A DNA stretch of 64,000 nt, taken from Azorinus chamasolen (lineage: Eukaryota; Mollusca; Bivalvia; Cardiida; Solecurtidae). Positions 18,196 through 28,872 of the stretch are shown one piece after another (the first letter of the stretch is position 1; every line of letters begins with the position of its first letter). The notes below the pieces were generated by a model that saw only the letters and a program-made list of their open reading frames with translations, had not been told where the DNA came from and searched no databases. The stretch is taken from positions 74,809,001 through 74,873,000 of the forward strand of contig OY755241.1 of NCBI GenBank assembly GCA_963576725.1, in the 5' to 3' direction. Made by a program: the position numbers and the translations under genes.

Positions 18196-18788
18196 GATGA
18201 GGAAGAAATGCTAGCAGAACTTAATCATCAGAATGTTACGGAAGTTAAACGTATCAAGCTTGTTAGGGACGGTAGAGAAATAGTGACCAATACTTTCATT
18301 CTGAAGTTTAACGTCCCGTTCGTTCCACCAAGAATCAAATGTGGCTACTTAAGCCTCGACGTTGACCCTTTCATTCCAAATCCTCTTCGGTGTTTTAACT
18401 GTCAGGTTTGGACATCATAGGGACAAATGCACCAAGAAATCAATATGTTCCCGTTGTGGTCAGGAAGATCATGATTCCTCGACCTGTTAAAGCCCTGTGC
18501 AGTGTTTTAACTGCAAAGGGGATGACTTTGTTCACTCGAAAGAGTGTGCAAAGTGGAAGCAGGAAAAGGAAATTCAGAGAATTGGTGTTCTACAGAATAT
18601 ATCCTTTCCTGAAGCCCGTAAAATTGTGGAAGCTTCAAAACCTTTCACAGTTGCGGGCGCATCTTATGCAGATAAGGTGAAGGAAAATACATGTAAAATT
18701 TCAAACTAGGAACGTTGATACTCAGACAATTATCTCCTGGCCCCACGGTGCGTCCAACTTCAAGAAGCTTTCTGACTCTGCTGTCTCT
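18196..18788 (+). pseudogene. LINE ORF1 (gag-like, zinc knuckles), part 1
   Basis: The frame gives ELNHQNVTEVKRIKLVRDG, then PFIPNPLRCFNCQ, the usual lead-in to the CCHC knuckles of Jockey/I ORF1 RNA-binding proteins. A small frameshift near 18410 moves the second knuckle (CSRCGQEDHDSSTC) to another frame. A third (CFNCKGDDFVHSKECAKWK) and NISFPEARKIVEASKPF follow. It is 5'-truncated and frameshifted. ORF1 proteins coat the element RNA. Confidence 0.75.
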
Positions 18789-19109
18789 TCCTGATTTAAT
18801 CTTAATCAGAGATAGGTTCTTTCAAGCAGATTCCCTGAGGGAACTGTTTGAGCTGGTAGAAATACCAAAAATATTTGATTTTTTAAAAGCCATTAATATA
18901 TATTCTAAAATTTAAAAGGTATATTTTTAGAATGTCGATTATGTTTTGTCCTTATTTTATTTACAATCCTGTTGATCGGGACTGACATTTACATAATCTA
19001 GTGAGATTGTCTTTATTTGATTTCATCATATGGTTTTATTTACATTATTTATTCGGCTCTATATGACCATCAGTGTCGCTGGGCCGTAAAACACCATTCA
19101 TTCATTCAT
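18789..19109 (+). mobile_element. 5'-truncated LINE tail inserted in ORF1, with target duplication
   Basis: TCTGCTGTCTCT at 18777-18788 is repeated at 19110-19121, a 12-bp target duplication. The insert ends with TATATGACCATCAGTG, then GGGCCGTAAAACACC and ATTC repeats, the same tail type as the LINE and SINEs here. Confidence 0.85.
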
Positions 19110-19228
19110 TCTGCTGTCTCTGGCAAGTCTGACATGGCGTGTCAGGCGACCCAGGGATCGTCTCAGAAAAACTCTAAAAAACATAATGGTAGTGATCCTT
19201 TACCAAATGGTAAAGGGACTCCTGTAAA
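19110..19228 (+). pseudogene. LINE ORF1, part 2
   Basis: ORF1 continues after the insertion with a Ser/Lys-rich stretch (SSQKNSKKHNG). It is then cut by a Penelope-type UTR fragment. Confidence 0.5.
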
Positions 19229-19606
19229 TGGAAAAGTAGTAAAGTCAAGCAGGCAAAGCCACATGCAAGACGCAACCACCACCAAAACACCGATAGACAG
19301 CATGACACACACACACAACCACACACCCAAACGCACACGGACACACACGAAATGAACACAGAAAACACCAAAAGAGACACAAGAACCAGGGACAAACGTT
19401 CCACAACATGAACAAACCACAAGCACAAAGACGCAAGGCAAACAAAAGGAAGGGTGACAAAGAGAGTACCGCCTTGGCACGGTCAGCAGCAAAAACACCA
19501 CTGGGGGTTTAAACCGGTTTACGGACGTCCTAACCTCGCACTTCTCTCAAAGTCACCCTAGCTTTACAAATATTGTAAATAAAGGTATCCCCGCTGGACT
19601 TACCCA
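19229..19606 (-). mobile_element. Penelope-type 3' UTR fragment
   Basis: Starts AATGGAAAAGTAGTAAAGTC and ends CCCGCTGGACTTACCCACAAC. It matches 22482-22850 closely and 22893-23268 in inverse. Apparent ORFs here on the minus strand are low-complexity Cys/Val/Phe sequence from CA/GT-rich DNA, not genes. Confidence 0.75.
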
Positions 19607-19747
19607 CAACTTAGATGCACATAACACTTGGATGAGGAAGAAGTGATGGATGTACATACATCCATCGTTCCTTCTTCCAAATCCCGAAAAAAAGACAAAA
19701 AGATTGTACCTGTTACGCCTCCATCCCAACTAAATGTTTTTTTAATT

Positions 19748-21067
19748 AATCAATAATAAAAAATTGCGTTATACAATGGAACTGTAGAGGACTTAAGGCA
19801 AATTATAATGAAATTCTTCTGTTGCTGAATAAATATGACCCGGCTTTAATGTGTCTTCAAGAAACTTTCTTGAAGGACACTGATCAAGTCAACTTCAGAA
19901 ATTATTCTATTTATAATAATATTTTTAATGACGGTGAAAGAGCTGCTGGCGGTTCTTCTATTATTGTGAACAATTATGTTGTTCATAGTCTGTTACCTAT
20001 TAAAACTAATTTACAAGTTGTTACTGTCAGTGTCACCCTTAATAAGGTCATTACATTTTGTTCTATATATATTCCGCCAAGGACAACATTTGAAAAGAAA
20101 GAACTTGACGCCCTTATTGAACAATTGCCTGTCCCATTTATATTGTTAGGGGATTTTAATAGCCATATTCCTCTGTGGGCATCAGCCATAATCCTCTGTG
20201 GGCATCTACAATTACAAATGCTTTAGGTAAGATTGTTGAGGATTTTGTTAGTGAGCATGATTTGTGCATCTCCAACAATAAGTGTCCCCAACCTATCTTC
20301 ACCCAGCATCAGGATCTTTTACTTGCATTGATCTTTCTATTCGCTACCCAACCATTTACTTAGATTATGATTGGAAAGTTGGCGATGACCTATGTGGAAG
20401 TGACCACTTTCCAATACTTCTAAACCATATTGCTTCTCCAGTCGAGGAATCTGTTCCTCGCTGGAAACTCAAGAAGGCCAATTGAGAAAAGTTTGAAATA
20501 TTGTGTAGGGAAAAGATAAGATCAGATGTATTTGAAAATATTGATGACTCCATTGAAACATTTACATCCATTTTATATTCAGTGGCAGAAGAATGCATTC
20601 CAAAGTCCTCATCAAACCCCAAGAAACCTCCTAAACCGTGGTATGATGATGAATGTAAGGAGGCTATTAGAAAGCGTAAAGCAGCTCTTAGAAAATTTTA
20701 ATTCAATCCTACTCAGGAAAATCTTAATCATTTTAGAGTATTTAGGGCTAAAGCTCGTCGAACAATCAAGACTGTTAAATCGCAGTCTTGGAAGAAATAT
20801 GTTTCTGAAATAAATTGCCGTTTATCAGTAAAGAAGGTATGGGATATGGTGCGTAAAATAAGTGGTAAAGGTAAATCCTCTTTTGGACATTTAAATGCAG
20901 ATGATAAAAAATTAACAGATGTAAAAGATATAGCCAATTCCTTAGCTGATGCTTTTGCTAAAAACTCTTCATCAGCAAAGTCCACTCCTGAATTTAGACA
21001 TAAAAAGAGTAAAGAAAAGGAAAAACTTAATTTTACTTCTCACAACACTGAAAGCTACAATTTACCT
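19748..21067 (+). pseudogene. LINE ORF2, part 1: AP-type endonuclease and start of RT
   Basis: Starts near VIQWNCRGLKANYNEILLLL. The apurinic-type endonuclease, which nicks target DNA to prime reverse transcription, shows CLQETFLK (catalytic Glu), FILLGDFNSH (Asp/Asn) and GSDHFPI (Ser-Asp-His). A direct duplication of CCTCTGTGGGCATC near 20170-20205 breaks the frame in the middle of the domain, and a stop follows at LKKAN (about 20482) and another near 20700. The linker continues with KPWYDDECKEAIRKRK and WKKYVSEINCRLSVKKVW and ends at ESYNLP, where the Penelope-like insertion begins. Inactive. Confidence 0.82.
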
Positions 21068-22262
21068 TGTCTTACTACGATCAAAGAACATGTAAAACGC
21101 TACTGTGATAAAATATATGAAAATTCTGGTATTAATGTTTTTTGGTCCATAAAAAATTCAAATGATGTTTTAACAAAACTTGAAAATGAACAGTATAACA
21201 TTTCTTTACTGAGCTCTTATGATTTCTCTACACTCTTTACTACTCTACCTCACCATCTTATAAAGGATAAACTTATTAAAATTAATAGAAAAAACCTTTG
21301 CCAGAGAAAACAAAATGTTCATTGCTTGTAATGTTCAACGTTCATTCTTTTCGAATTCAGAAGTTGAACATTACACAATGTGGACTTGCCTTGATGTTTG
21401 TAGATCTCTTACCTTTCTTTTGGATAATATATTTGTGCGTTATGGGGATACCATATATCGCCAAGTTGTTGGTATACCCATGGGTACAAATTGTGCCCCT
21501 CTTGTTGCAGATTTGTTTTTGTATTGCTACGAGAGGGATTTTATGCTTAGCTTAAAACCTGATACACAGACCGATATTGTCAATGCTTTTAATAAAACTT
21601 CAAGGTATTTAGATATTTTGAATTTATATAATCCTTATTTTGATACTTTGATTTCTTCAATTTACCCAAAAGAACTGTCTTAAAACAAAGCTAATCAATC
21701 TGACATTAAAGCTTCATTTTTAGATTTGAATCTTTCAATTACAAATGATAAAGTTTCGTCCAAAGTATACGATAAAAGAGAAGATTTTAATTTTAAAAGT
21801 GTTAATAATCCTTTTCTAGATGGAGATGTGCCACGTTCTACATCTTATGGGGTTTATATTTCTCAACTTATTAGGTTTGCCCGAGCCTGTTATTTGCTTG
21901 AAGATTTTAACAGACGTAATTTAGTTATTACTGATAAACTTCTTAAGCAAGGTTACAGATATCACAAACTTCGGAAAACTTTTTCTAAATTTTATTATCG
22001 AAATTTACCTCTCATTAGTAAATATAATTGCAATCTACGGACGTTACTGCGACAAGGCATTTCTCAACCAGAATTTTATGGGGATGTTATCTACAAACTT
22101 AGGAAAATTCGGGGTCATATCCATTTTCATGATTTGTTTATTAAACGCATTGAAACATTTAAAAAGAAAGGTTATGATCCTATTATATTGCAACGCACTG
22201 CATGTTTGGTTATCGACCCTTTACAGTCGGTAGCTACGCTTCCCTCTTTGCTTGTGCGATGA
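21068..22262 (+). pseudogene. Reverse-transcriptase-like ORF, probably Penelope-like
   Basis: Three pieces in shifting frames (to 21331, 21315-21683, 21726-22262). Seen: LSSYDFSTLFTTLP (motif A Asp), VVGIPMGTNCAPLVADLFLY (motif B) and SRYLDILNLYNPYFD. In the last the usual YLDD is missing one Asp codon, which would abolish catalysis. Then comes a conserved block NKANQSDIKASFLDL, SYGVYISQLIRFARACY, LKQGYRYHKLRKTFSKFY and QPEFYGDVIYKLRKIRGH. The GIPMG motif and layout fit Penelope-like RTs, which are related to telomerase RT. I have not excluded another single-ORF retroelement class. The 5' part and any endonuclease are lacking. Confidence 0.6.
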
Positions 22263-22481
22263 CAGGCCAAGTGTAGTACTCTATGATGGTATACTCTTAA
22301 ACTTGGATACAGGATGAGCTTAGTCTATACTTTTTCCCTGTCGTGCCCTTAACGGCTTACCTGCAGGTGCTCTGACTTCAGCAAAGTCATTGAGTACATA
22401 TTTGACGGATTGTCACAGTTATTATGCTATGTTTTACATGTTGTCCTGTGTTCACCGTCGTGTATGTTGTGGGTAATGGAA

Positions 22482-22850
22482 AAGTAGTAAAGTCAAGCAG
22501 GCAAAGCCACATGCAAGACGCAACCACCACCAAAACACCGATAGACAGCATGACACACACAACCACACACCCAAACGCACACACACACACGAAATGAACA
22601 CAGAAAACACCAAGACACAAGAACCAGGGACAAACATTCCACAACATGAACAAACCACAAGCACAAAGACGCAAGGCAAACAAAAGGAAGGGTGACAAAG
22701 AGAGTACCGCCTTGGCACGGTCAGCAGCAAAAACACCACTGGGGGTTTAAACCGGTTTACGGACGTCCTAACCTCACACTTCTCTCAAAGTCACCCTAGC
22801 TTTACAAATATTGTAAATAAAGGTATCCCCGCTGGACTTACCCACAACAT
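22482..22850 (-). repeat. Inverted arm of the Penelope-type 3' UTR
   Basis: Reverse complement of most of 22893-23268. At its inner edge (22853-22875) it also carries an inverted exact copy of 23 bases of LINE ORF2 that occur at 23277-23299. Confidence 0.85.
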
Positions 22851-22892
22851 AGATTTAGTAAGAGCATCAAACAATAAGTCCATACATCTTAC

Positions 22893-23268
22893 ATAAGTCC
22901 AGCGGGGATACCTTTATTTACACTATTTGTAAAGCTAGGGTGACTTTGAGAGAAGTGTGAGGTTATGACGTCCGTAAACCGGTTTAAAACCCAGTGGTGT
23001 TTTTGCTACTGACCGTGCCAATGCGGTACTCTCTTTGTCACCCTTCCTTTTGTTTGCCTTGCGTCTTTGTGCTTGTGATTTTGTTCATGTGTGGAACGTT
23101 TGTTTCTGGTTCTTGTGCGTCTTTTGGTGTTTTCTGTGTTCATTTCGTGTGTGAGTGTGCGTTTGGGTGTGTGTATGTGTGTGTCATGCTGTCTATCGGT
23201 GTTTTGGTGGTGGTTGCGTCTTGTATGTGGCTTTGCCAGCTTGACTTTACTACTTTTCCATTGTACTG
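22893..23268 (+). repeat. Direct arm of the Penelope-type 3' UTR
   Basis: Starts AAGTCCAGCGGGGATACC and ends GACTTTACTACTTTTCCATT, directly before resumed LINE ORF2. The GT-rich part gives spurious ORFs. Confidence 0.8.
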
Positions 23269-23299
23269 AGAGAGAATTGTTTGATGCTCTTACTAAATC

Positions 23300-23524
23300 T
23301 TTATTGACTGGTCTTTATTCTAAAATATAAATCTGTTTAACCCGTTCTATTATATTATTTCTGTATTCCTTTCTACATTTTCATCTTCGTATATTTTAAT
23401 GATTTACAGACTCGTTGATCGAGATTTTGTATTGCTTTTCATCATTTCATCATAATTTTCGTCATTGTCGCTATATGACCTATTTAGTGTCGCGGTGCCG
23501 TAAAACCCAACTCGCTCACTCACT
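23300..23524 (+). mobile_element. 5'-truncated LINE tail inserted in ORF2, with target duplication
   Basis: CTTACTAAATC (23289-23299) recurs as CTTAATAAATC (23525-23535). The insert resembles 25855-26250 (TTCTATTATATTATTTCTGT, then GATTTACAGACTCGTTG) and ends GCCGTAAAACCCAACTCGCTC. ORF2 is in frame across the removed insert. Confidence 0.85.
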
Positions 23525-25820
23525 CTTAATAAATCGCATGATACAGCTGTTGGACCTGATGACATTCATTATCAATTTCTTAAGCACTTGCCCTCAAATT
23601 GTATGCATGTTCTTTTAGATATTTTTAATCATATATGGTCAAGTGGTAAATTGCCCAAGTTTTGGAAACAGGCAACAGTTATTCCTGTTCCAAAACCAGG
23701 GAAAGATAAAACGGATCCAAATAATTATCGTCCCATAGCCTTGACGAGCTGCGTATGTAAAACTTTAGAGCGCATGATTAACGCAAGACTTGTTTGGTAT
23801 ATTGAGTCCAACAACCTCATTACGGAGTATCAAAGTGGATTCAGGAGCCAAAGAAGTACAAGTGATCATTTAGTTAGGTTGGAAACATTTATTCGTGAAG
23901 CTTTCATCAAGAAGGAGCACTTAGTTGCTGTCTTCTTTGATCTTGAGAAAGCTTACGATACAACTTGGAAGTATGGCATAATGAAAGACCTTCATGAATC
24001 TGGACTTAATGGTCGACTTCCAGTTTTTAATGATAGGGAATTTCAAGTCCGCGTTGGAACTACTCTTTCCGCTATGCAAAAACAGGAAATGGGTTGTCCA
24101 CAAGGAAGTATTTTGTCAGTCACTCTTTTTAATGTTAAAATTAATAAAATTGTTCAATCTATTACTAGTGACACTGACTGTTCATTGTATGATGACTTTT
24201 TAATTTGTTACCGTTCTAAACACATGCGTACTGTTGAACGTCAACTTCAACAGTCCATGGATAAAGCTAAAAAAAATGGGCTACTGAAAACGGTTTTAGA
24301 TTTTCAAAGTCTAATCCAAATGTGTACATTTCTGTCAACTGAGAAAATTCCACAATGATCCTGAGTTGTACTTGAATGGTTATCCCATTCCTGTTGTAGA
24401 CCAGGCGAAATTTCTCGGTGTCATTTTTGACCAAAAAAAAATCCTTTATACCTCATATTAAATATTTAAAGGCTAAATGCCAGAAAACACTGAAATTGCT
24501 TCGCGTTCTTGCACATACCGAATGGGGTGCAGATCGCCATGTAATGCTAAAATTGTACAGAAGTTTAGTGAGGTCCAAGCTGGATTATGGATGTGTTGTG
24601 TATGGCTCTGCAAGAAAATCACACTTGCAGATGCTTGATCCAATTCATCACCAAGGTTTACGTTTAGCATTGGGTGCCTTTAGGACATCCCCTGCTAAAA
24701 GTTTATATGTTGAGGCGAATGAGCCATATCTTTACTCGTCGTGAAAAACTATCCATGCAGTATACCTCTAAATTGGCTTCAAATCCCGCTCATAAAAATG
24801 TTTTTAGACCTAAATTTCAACGTTTATTTGAATCCATCTTTTGGAATACGTATGAAAAACTGTTTTCAAAATAGTGATATAGATTTGTCTTTAGTTGAAA
24901 AGACTAAAGTTGAATCTATACCACATTGGACTATTAAACCACCAAAAGTTATTTTTGAACTAACACGGCATAAAAAGTCTGAAACAAGCTCGCTTGAATT
25001 CAGTTCTTTTTTAAATGAAATAATTTGAAGATTATGAACAAGTTTATACTGGTGGTTCAAAAGATGATGAGAGAGAGTCGCAGCTGCCTTTGTGGCTGAT
25101 GACACAGAGACAAATTTCGTTTTCCCGATAATGCCTCCATTAATGGCTCTATATGACCATCACTGTCGATGGGCCGTAAAACACCATTCATTTAGTCATT
25201 CATTCAGCAGAGACCAAAGCTATTGACTTATTAAGTGAAACATATAATCAAATATAAACAAATACATATTTTTGTCATTCTCTGTTCTTCAAGCGTTGAA
25301 CAACAGAAATATGAATAACCCATTAGTTCAGCAAATTCTTCTTAAACACCATAAAGTATCTCTGTGAAACAATATTGTTTTCTGTTGGCTACCTAGTCAT
25401 GTTGGAATTCGGGGAAATGAAGAGGAAGATAAAACGGCCAAGTCATCCCTGAATCTGAATGCGGCAGTTTTCAAAATACCATATACTGATTTTAAACCAT
25501 TGATTAAACAGCATACATATTCCAGATGGCAGGTTTCTTGGGACAGCAATATTAACAATAAACTTCATGCCATCAAACCAACAATTGGTGATTCTCTTTT
25601 AAATTATAGAGCTATACGAAGAGATGAGGTGGTCCTAGCTCGCTGTCGCATAGGACACTCTCATATTACTCATTCCTATTTACTAAAGCGCGAAATCAAA
25701 CCAGAATGTGTCTTCTGTCGAGAGCCATACACAGTAAAACATTTTTTTATTGAATGTATTGACCTTTCTATAATAAGACGTAAATACTTTTCTGTTGATT
25801 CTATGCATGTTATTTAATAC
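23525..25820 (+). pseudogene. LINE ORF2, part 2: reverse transcriptase, RNase H, CCHC
   Basis: Resumes at HDTAVGPDDIHYQFLKHLP. Reverse transcriptase: VIPVPKPGKDKTDPNNYRPI, SGFRSQRSTSDHL, motif A VFFDLEKAYDTTW, motif B GCPQGSILSVTLFN, and motif C CSLYDDFLI, where one residue before the DD seems lost. A frame break follows near 24350 and others near 24440 and 24745. A thumb-like region reads AHTEWGADRHVMLKLYRSLVRS, then KLDYGCVVYGSA. RNase H remnants YTGGSKDDE and ETKAIDLLSE are split by a short tail insertion at about 25139-25207. CWLPSHVGIRGNEEEDKTAK and RCRIGHSHITHSYLL follow. The C-terminal finger is CVFCREPYTVKHFFIEC. The RNase H supports an I-type rather than a strict Jockey element. Confidence 0.85.
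25139..25207 (+). mobile_element. Short SINE/LINE tail inserted in the RNase H region
   Basis: CTCTATATGACCATCACTGT, then GGGCCGTAAAACACC and CATTC repeats, the same tail as 19045-19109. Only about 60 bases are present. Confidence 0.6.
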
Positions 25821-26250
25821 AGTTCCCTACGAGAATATAATTTCGTTTTTGAAAGAGACTGGTCTTTGTTCTGATATATAAATCTTTTTAATTGGAAAAA
25901 CCCGTTCTATTATATTATTTCTGTTTTCCTTTCTACATTTCTGTATTCCTTTCTACAAGTTTATCTTCGTATATTTTAATGATTTACAGACTCGTTGCTC
26001 GTGATATTTGATTGTTTATCATCGTTTCATCATAATACAGTGCTCCCTCTCTACAACGACAGCCGTTGGGATACGAAGATTGTATGTGTTGTTCAGAGGG
26101 AGTTGTTATAGGGAGGGAAAATCAAACATAATTAGCTTGTTGGCAGATCCCCAGATAAGGTGTATTTCGAGAACTAAAACCGTTATGCCTCCATCAAACC
26201 CTATGTTGTGACCACTCTTTAGAATCGTCGCGGTGCCGTAAAACCCAACT
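25821..26250 (+). other. LINE 3' UTR and tail
   Basis: AT-rich UTR repeated in shorter form at 23300-23524, ending GCGGTGCCGTAAAACCC. Between about 26037 and 26220 a foreign piece starting ACAGTGCTCCCTCTCTACAA interrupts the tail. It resembles a pogo-type terminal repeat. Confidence 0.6.
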
Positions 26251-26289
26251 CACTTACCTCACAGAAATATCGATTCAAATTCAGTGACC

Positions 26290-26935
26290 AAATATTAAAT
26301 AGTAGTAAAGTCAAGCAGGAAAAGCCACACACAAAACGCAACCGTTACCAAAACATCGATATAAAACAAGTGATACACATCAGATGGAAATTTTAAACAA
26401 GTACAAAGACACCAGACCAACACAAACGTAAGGGTGAACACACACGCATGCATACGGGACAAAAACTATAAACCTAAACAAACACACAAGTACAAACAAA
26501 AACAAAGGTGACAAAGAGAGTACCGCATTAGAACGGTCAGTGGCAAAACCACCACTTGGGGGGGGGGGTTAAACCGGTTTACGGACGTCCTAACCTCACA
26601 CTTATCTCAAAAGCGCCCCCCCCCCCCCGAGACCTTCCTACCTTGCCGTGGTTCTGGGACTTAATTGTCACGGGGGATGTTTTTGTTTATTTGGCGGAGA
26701 TTATCCCCTCTGCCAAGAACTAAACGGAAGGCAGGTCGGTGGTTTTGATCCCATGCGATGCTTTGCAACGAATGAGATTAGCCGAAATCATCTTCCGTAT
26801 ATATATCATTCCCTCATCATCATGTCATCTCATCATTCATTGTCGCAGTGCCGTAAAACCCAACTCACTCACTCAAAGCCACCCTAGCTAAACAAACTTT
26901 AAAAAAAGGTATCCCCGCCGGACTTTCTCACAACA
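26290..26935 (-). mobile_element. Penelope-type 3' UTR fragment, interrupted by a SINE
   Basis: TAGTAAAGTCAAGCAGG to GGTATCCCCGCCGGACTT and on to about 27010 (TCAAATATGTACTCAGTGAC). It carries the shared block AAACCGGTTTACGGACGTCC. The SINE at about 26613-26872 lies within it. Confidence 0.7.
26613..26872 (+). mobile_element. SINE with shared LINE tail
   Basis: After a C-run the body begins GAGACCTTCCTACCTTGCCG and contains GGTCGGTGGTTTTGATCCC, whose GGTTTTGATCC resembles a B box. It ends GCAGTGCCGTAAAACCC and ACTC repeats. CTCAAA(A)G on both sides looks like a target duplication. Confidence 0.7.
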
Positions 26936-27009
26936 GAAGACGTTACGCACAGTACAAAATGTAAAACGTAGCATAACAACTGTGAAAGTCTGTCAAATAT
27001 GTACTCAGT

Positions 27010-28870
27010 GACTGCAGAAATCGGAGCAAAATGCATGGACGCCTTTAAGGACGCGACAAGGAAAAGACAATACGTGGGTTTGGTAAGCTCATCCCGTTTC
27101 TGGATTCAAGAGTAGTAAGAGCGTGCGCTTTTCCGGTATTAAAGTACCTTTCCGCTCAATACAAACATGTATAAGTTATTTGAACACTCTATCATTAATC
27201 AATTTATTGTGATAATGTCGCAAAATCATCTTTTTCGGCATTAAAAGCGTCATTGGTTACCTGTGACGTAAATATAGGATGTGGTTAATATTATCCAATC
27301 AGCGAGCAGCTTTCCCGTTTCTCCTTATGAGATGCTGCAAAGCACATGGCAACTAATAGCGACGGAAAAAAATTGAGCTATCAATATTTTAATAAAATAA
27401 TGATATAGGATGCACTCGATGAACATAAGCATGCCAGATAGGTGCAATCAAGGTTAGATTTAGCAGTATTCATGGATCAGAGAGTGTTAGGATAGTAAGT
27501 ACAAAGCACTCTGCTCGCTATGTAAGAAAGCCATTGAAAGTGAAAGTTGTGTAAAATGGGCGAACTCGGTCGCAGTAAAGTCACATGCGAAAGGTCAGAG
27601 ATTCCAAAAATACCGGGAACAGATAAAGTCAATAATTGGTATGGCAAACGTTCTTTCAAGTTACCCAAATTCCCAAATAGATCTCTTCTCCGCCGACTGC
27701 TGAAATGACTATACCCCACCCACCTCCAGCCCGATGTTAAATCACGCATCATGCATGCGAGCCATGTCGCTAAATGTCAATTCTTGCCCAAACAACGATC
27801 TACTGAAAGGCTTGATAGCAGAACTATTATGGACAATTCAAACCATAGTTTCTCATTATTTCTATAAATCAAATGAAAATCTATTTCAAAACTGTTCAAG
27901 ATGTTTTCTGACGGTCAGATTGCTGAAGATTTTTTCTTGTGGAGAGAGAAAGACATGCATATGTTGTTTTGGTCAAATACCTATGAGAACAGTTACAGCA
28001 GAACTTATTACTATTAAAACTATGTTGTTAGATCTACAGGAAATTATAAGCTACTTTGTTCAAGTTTGTTGTACTTTTTAATGAGTCTGATAAGACTGTA
28101 AAACCATTCACTGATCTTGTTGGACCTTACATTTGGGGGATATGGCCTTAAAAAGCCATTAAGTATTTGCTTAAGATTTCTGCATGAACCATGTTTTTGT
28201 TTGATAAGTATATAATGCATAAATATTTGCTTGATAAATACACCATTTTACACTTTCTTGAAAAAAGAGTTGATACAGATCAGACTACTGTTTGCTAGAT
28301 GCCTGATGTATGATAATAAATGCAACATATTGATTCTACACTGACCATTGTGGCAAAACAATCCCCTGTTTCTTAGGTCATTATATAGAATTCAGTTAAT
28401 ATTCATGAAGACATACATTTTAAAAAAAAAATTAATATTCATGATGAAGCAAAGGATTCAATTTTCAAGTTGTATCACTTGAGAATTTGTTTGTCACATA
28501 ATGATTACATGTTGATGTGGCAGTGTATTTCCACTTGACCCATATCAGATAGGTTCCTCAGGAACTGAACTGATCAGGATCAGCACTATTTGCGATGGAT
28601 CATTTATTTTTCTGCAGTGTCTTAACTCTTTGTATTCTTCTTTTGAATATATATATATACTTATGCAGGAGGATAAGTATAAACAAATTAGCAGAACAAG
28701 AGATAACTAAAAGGTCTACACGTGTTTTAATGAGGCAAACTATGTAAAACGTTAAAACTACTGATGGACATCCAAAAACTACTGACAGTCCCTTTGAAAA
28801 CTACTGATACAGCATACAAGTGGTAAACAGGTCTGCACCTCAGATAAGTCTGGCGCTACCCCATCCAGTC
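27010..28870. other. Non-coding stretch
   Basis: No frame with recognisable protein similarity, although two frames of 91 and 115 codons occur near 27480-28081. Mostly AT-rich unique-looking DNA. Confidence 0.4.
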
Positions 28871-28872
28871 AT

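Larger units (their letters stand above)
21068..23267 (+). mobile_element. Probable Penelope-like element with folded-back 3' UTR
   Basis: This interrupts LINE ORF2 between YNLP and ERELFDALTKS. It contains a reverse-transcriptase-like ORF (to 22262) and a 3' UTR whose last part occurs twice in inverted orientation (22482-22850 and 22893-23268). Inverted or tandem terminal copies are common in Penelope-like elements. No GIY-YIG endonuclease was found. Similar 3' ends on the minus strand lie at 33170-34530, 37595-37890 and 62950-63650. Confidence 0.6.
18196..26250 (+). mobile_element. Jockey/I-type non-LTR retrotransposon, 5'-truncated and multiply interrupted
   Basis: The element starts inside ORF1 directly after the pogo sequence and ends near 26250 with the tail GCGGTGCCGTAAAACCC and short ACTC-like repeats. 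It carries ORF1 with zinc knuckles, and ORF2 with endonuclease, reverse transcriptase, RNase H and a C-terminal CCHC. It is broken by insertions at 18789-19109, about 19229-19606, about 21068-23267, 23300-23524, about 25139-25207 and about 26037-26220. Without them about 4.8 kb of LINE sequence remain. It carries many frameshifts and stops, so it is inactive. Confidence 0.85.

Noticed and set aside
19163..19501. Cys/Val/Phe-rich minus-strand ORFs of 71-112 codons, repeated at 22387-22739 and on plus at 22994-23330
   Set aside because: They fall in GT/CA-rich Penelope-type UTR copies and recur with each copy in either orientation.
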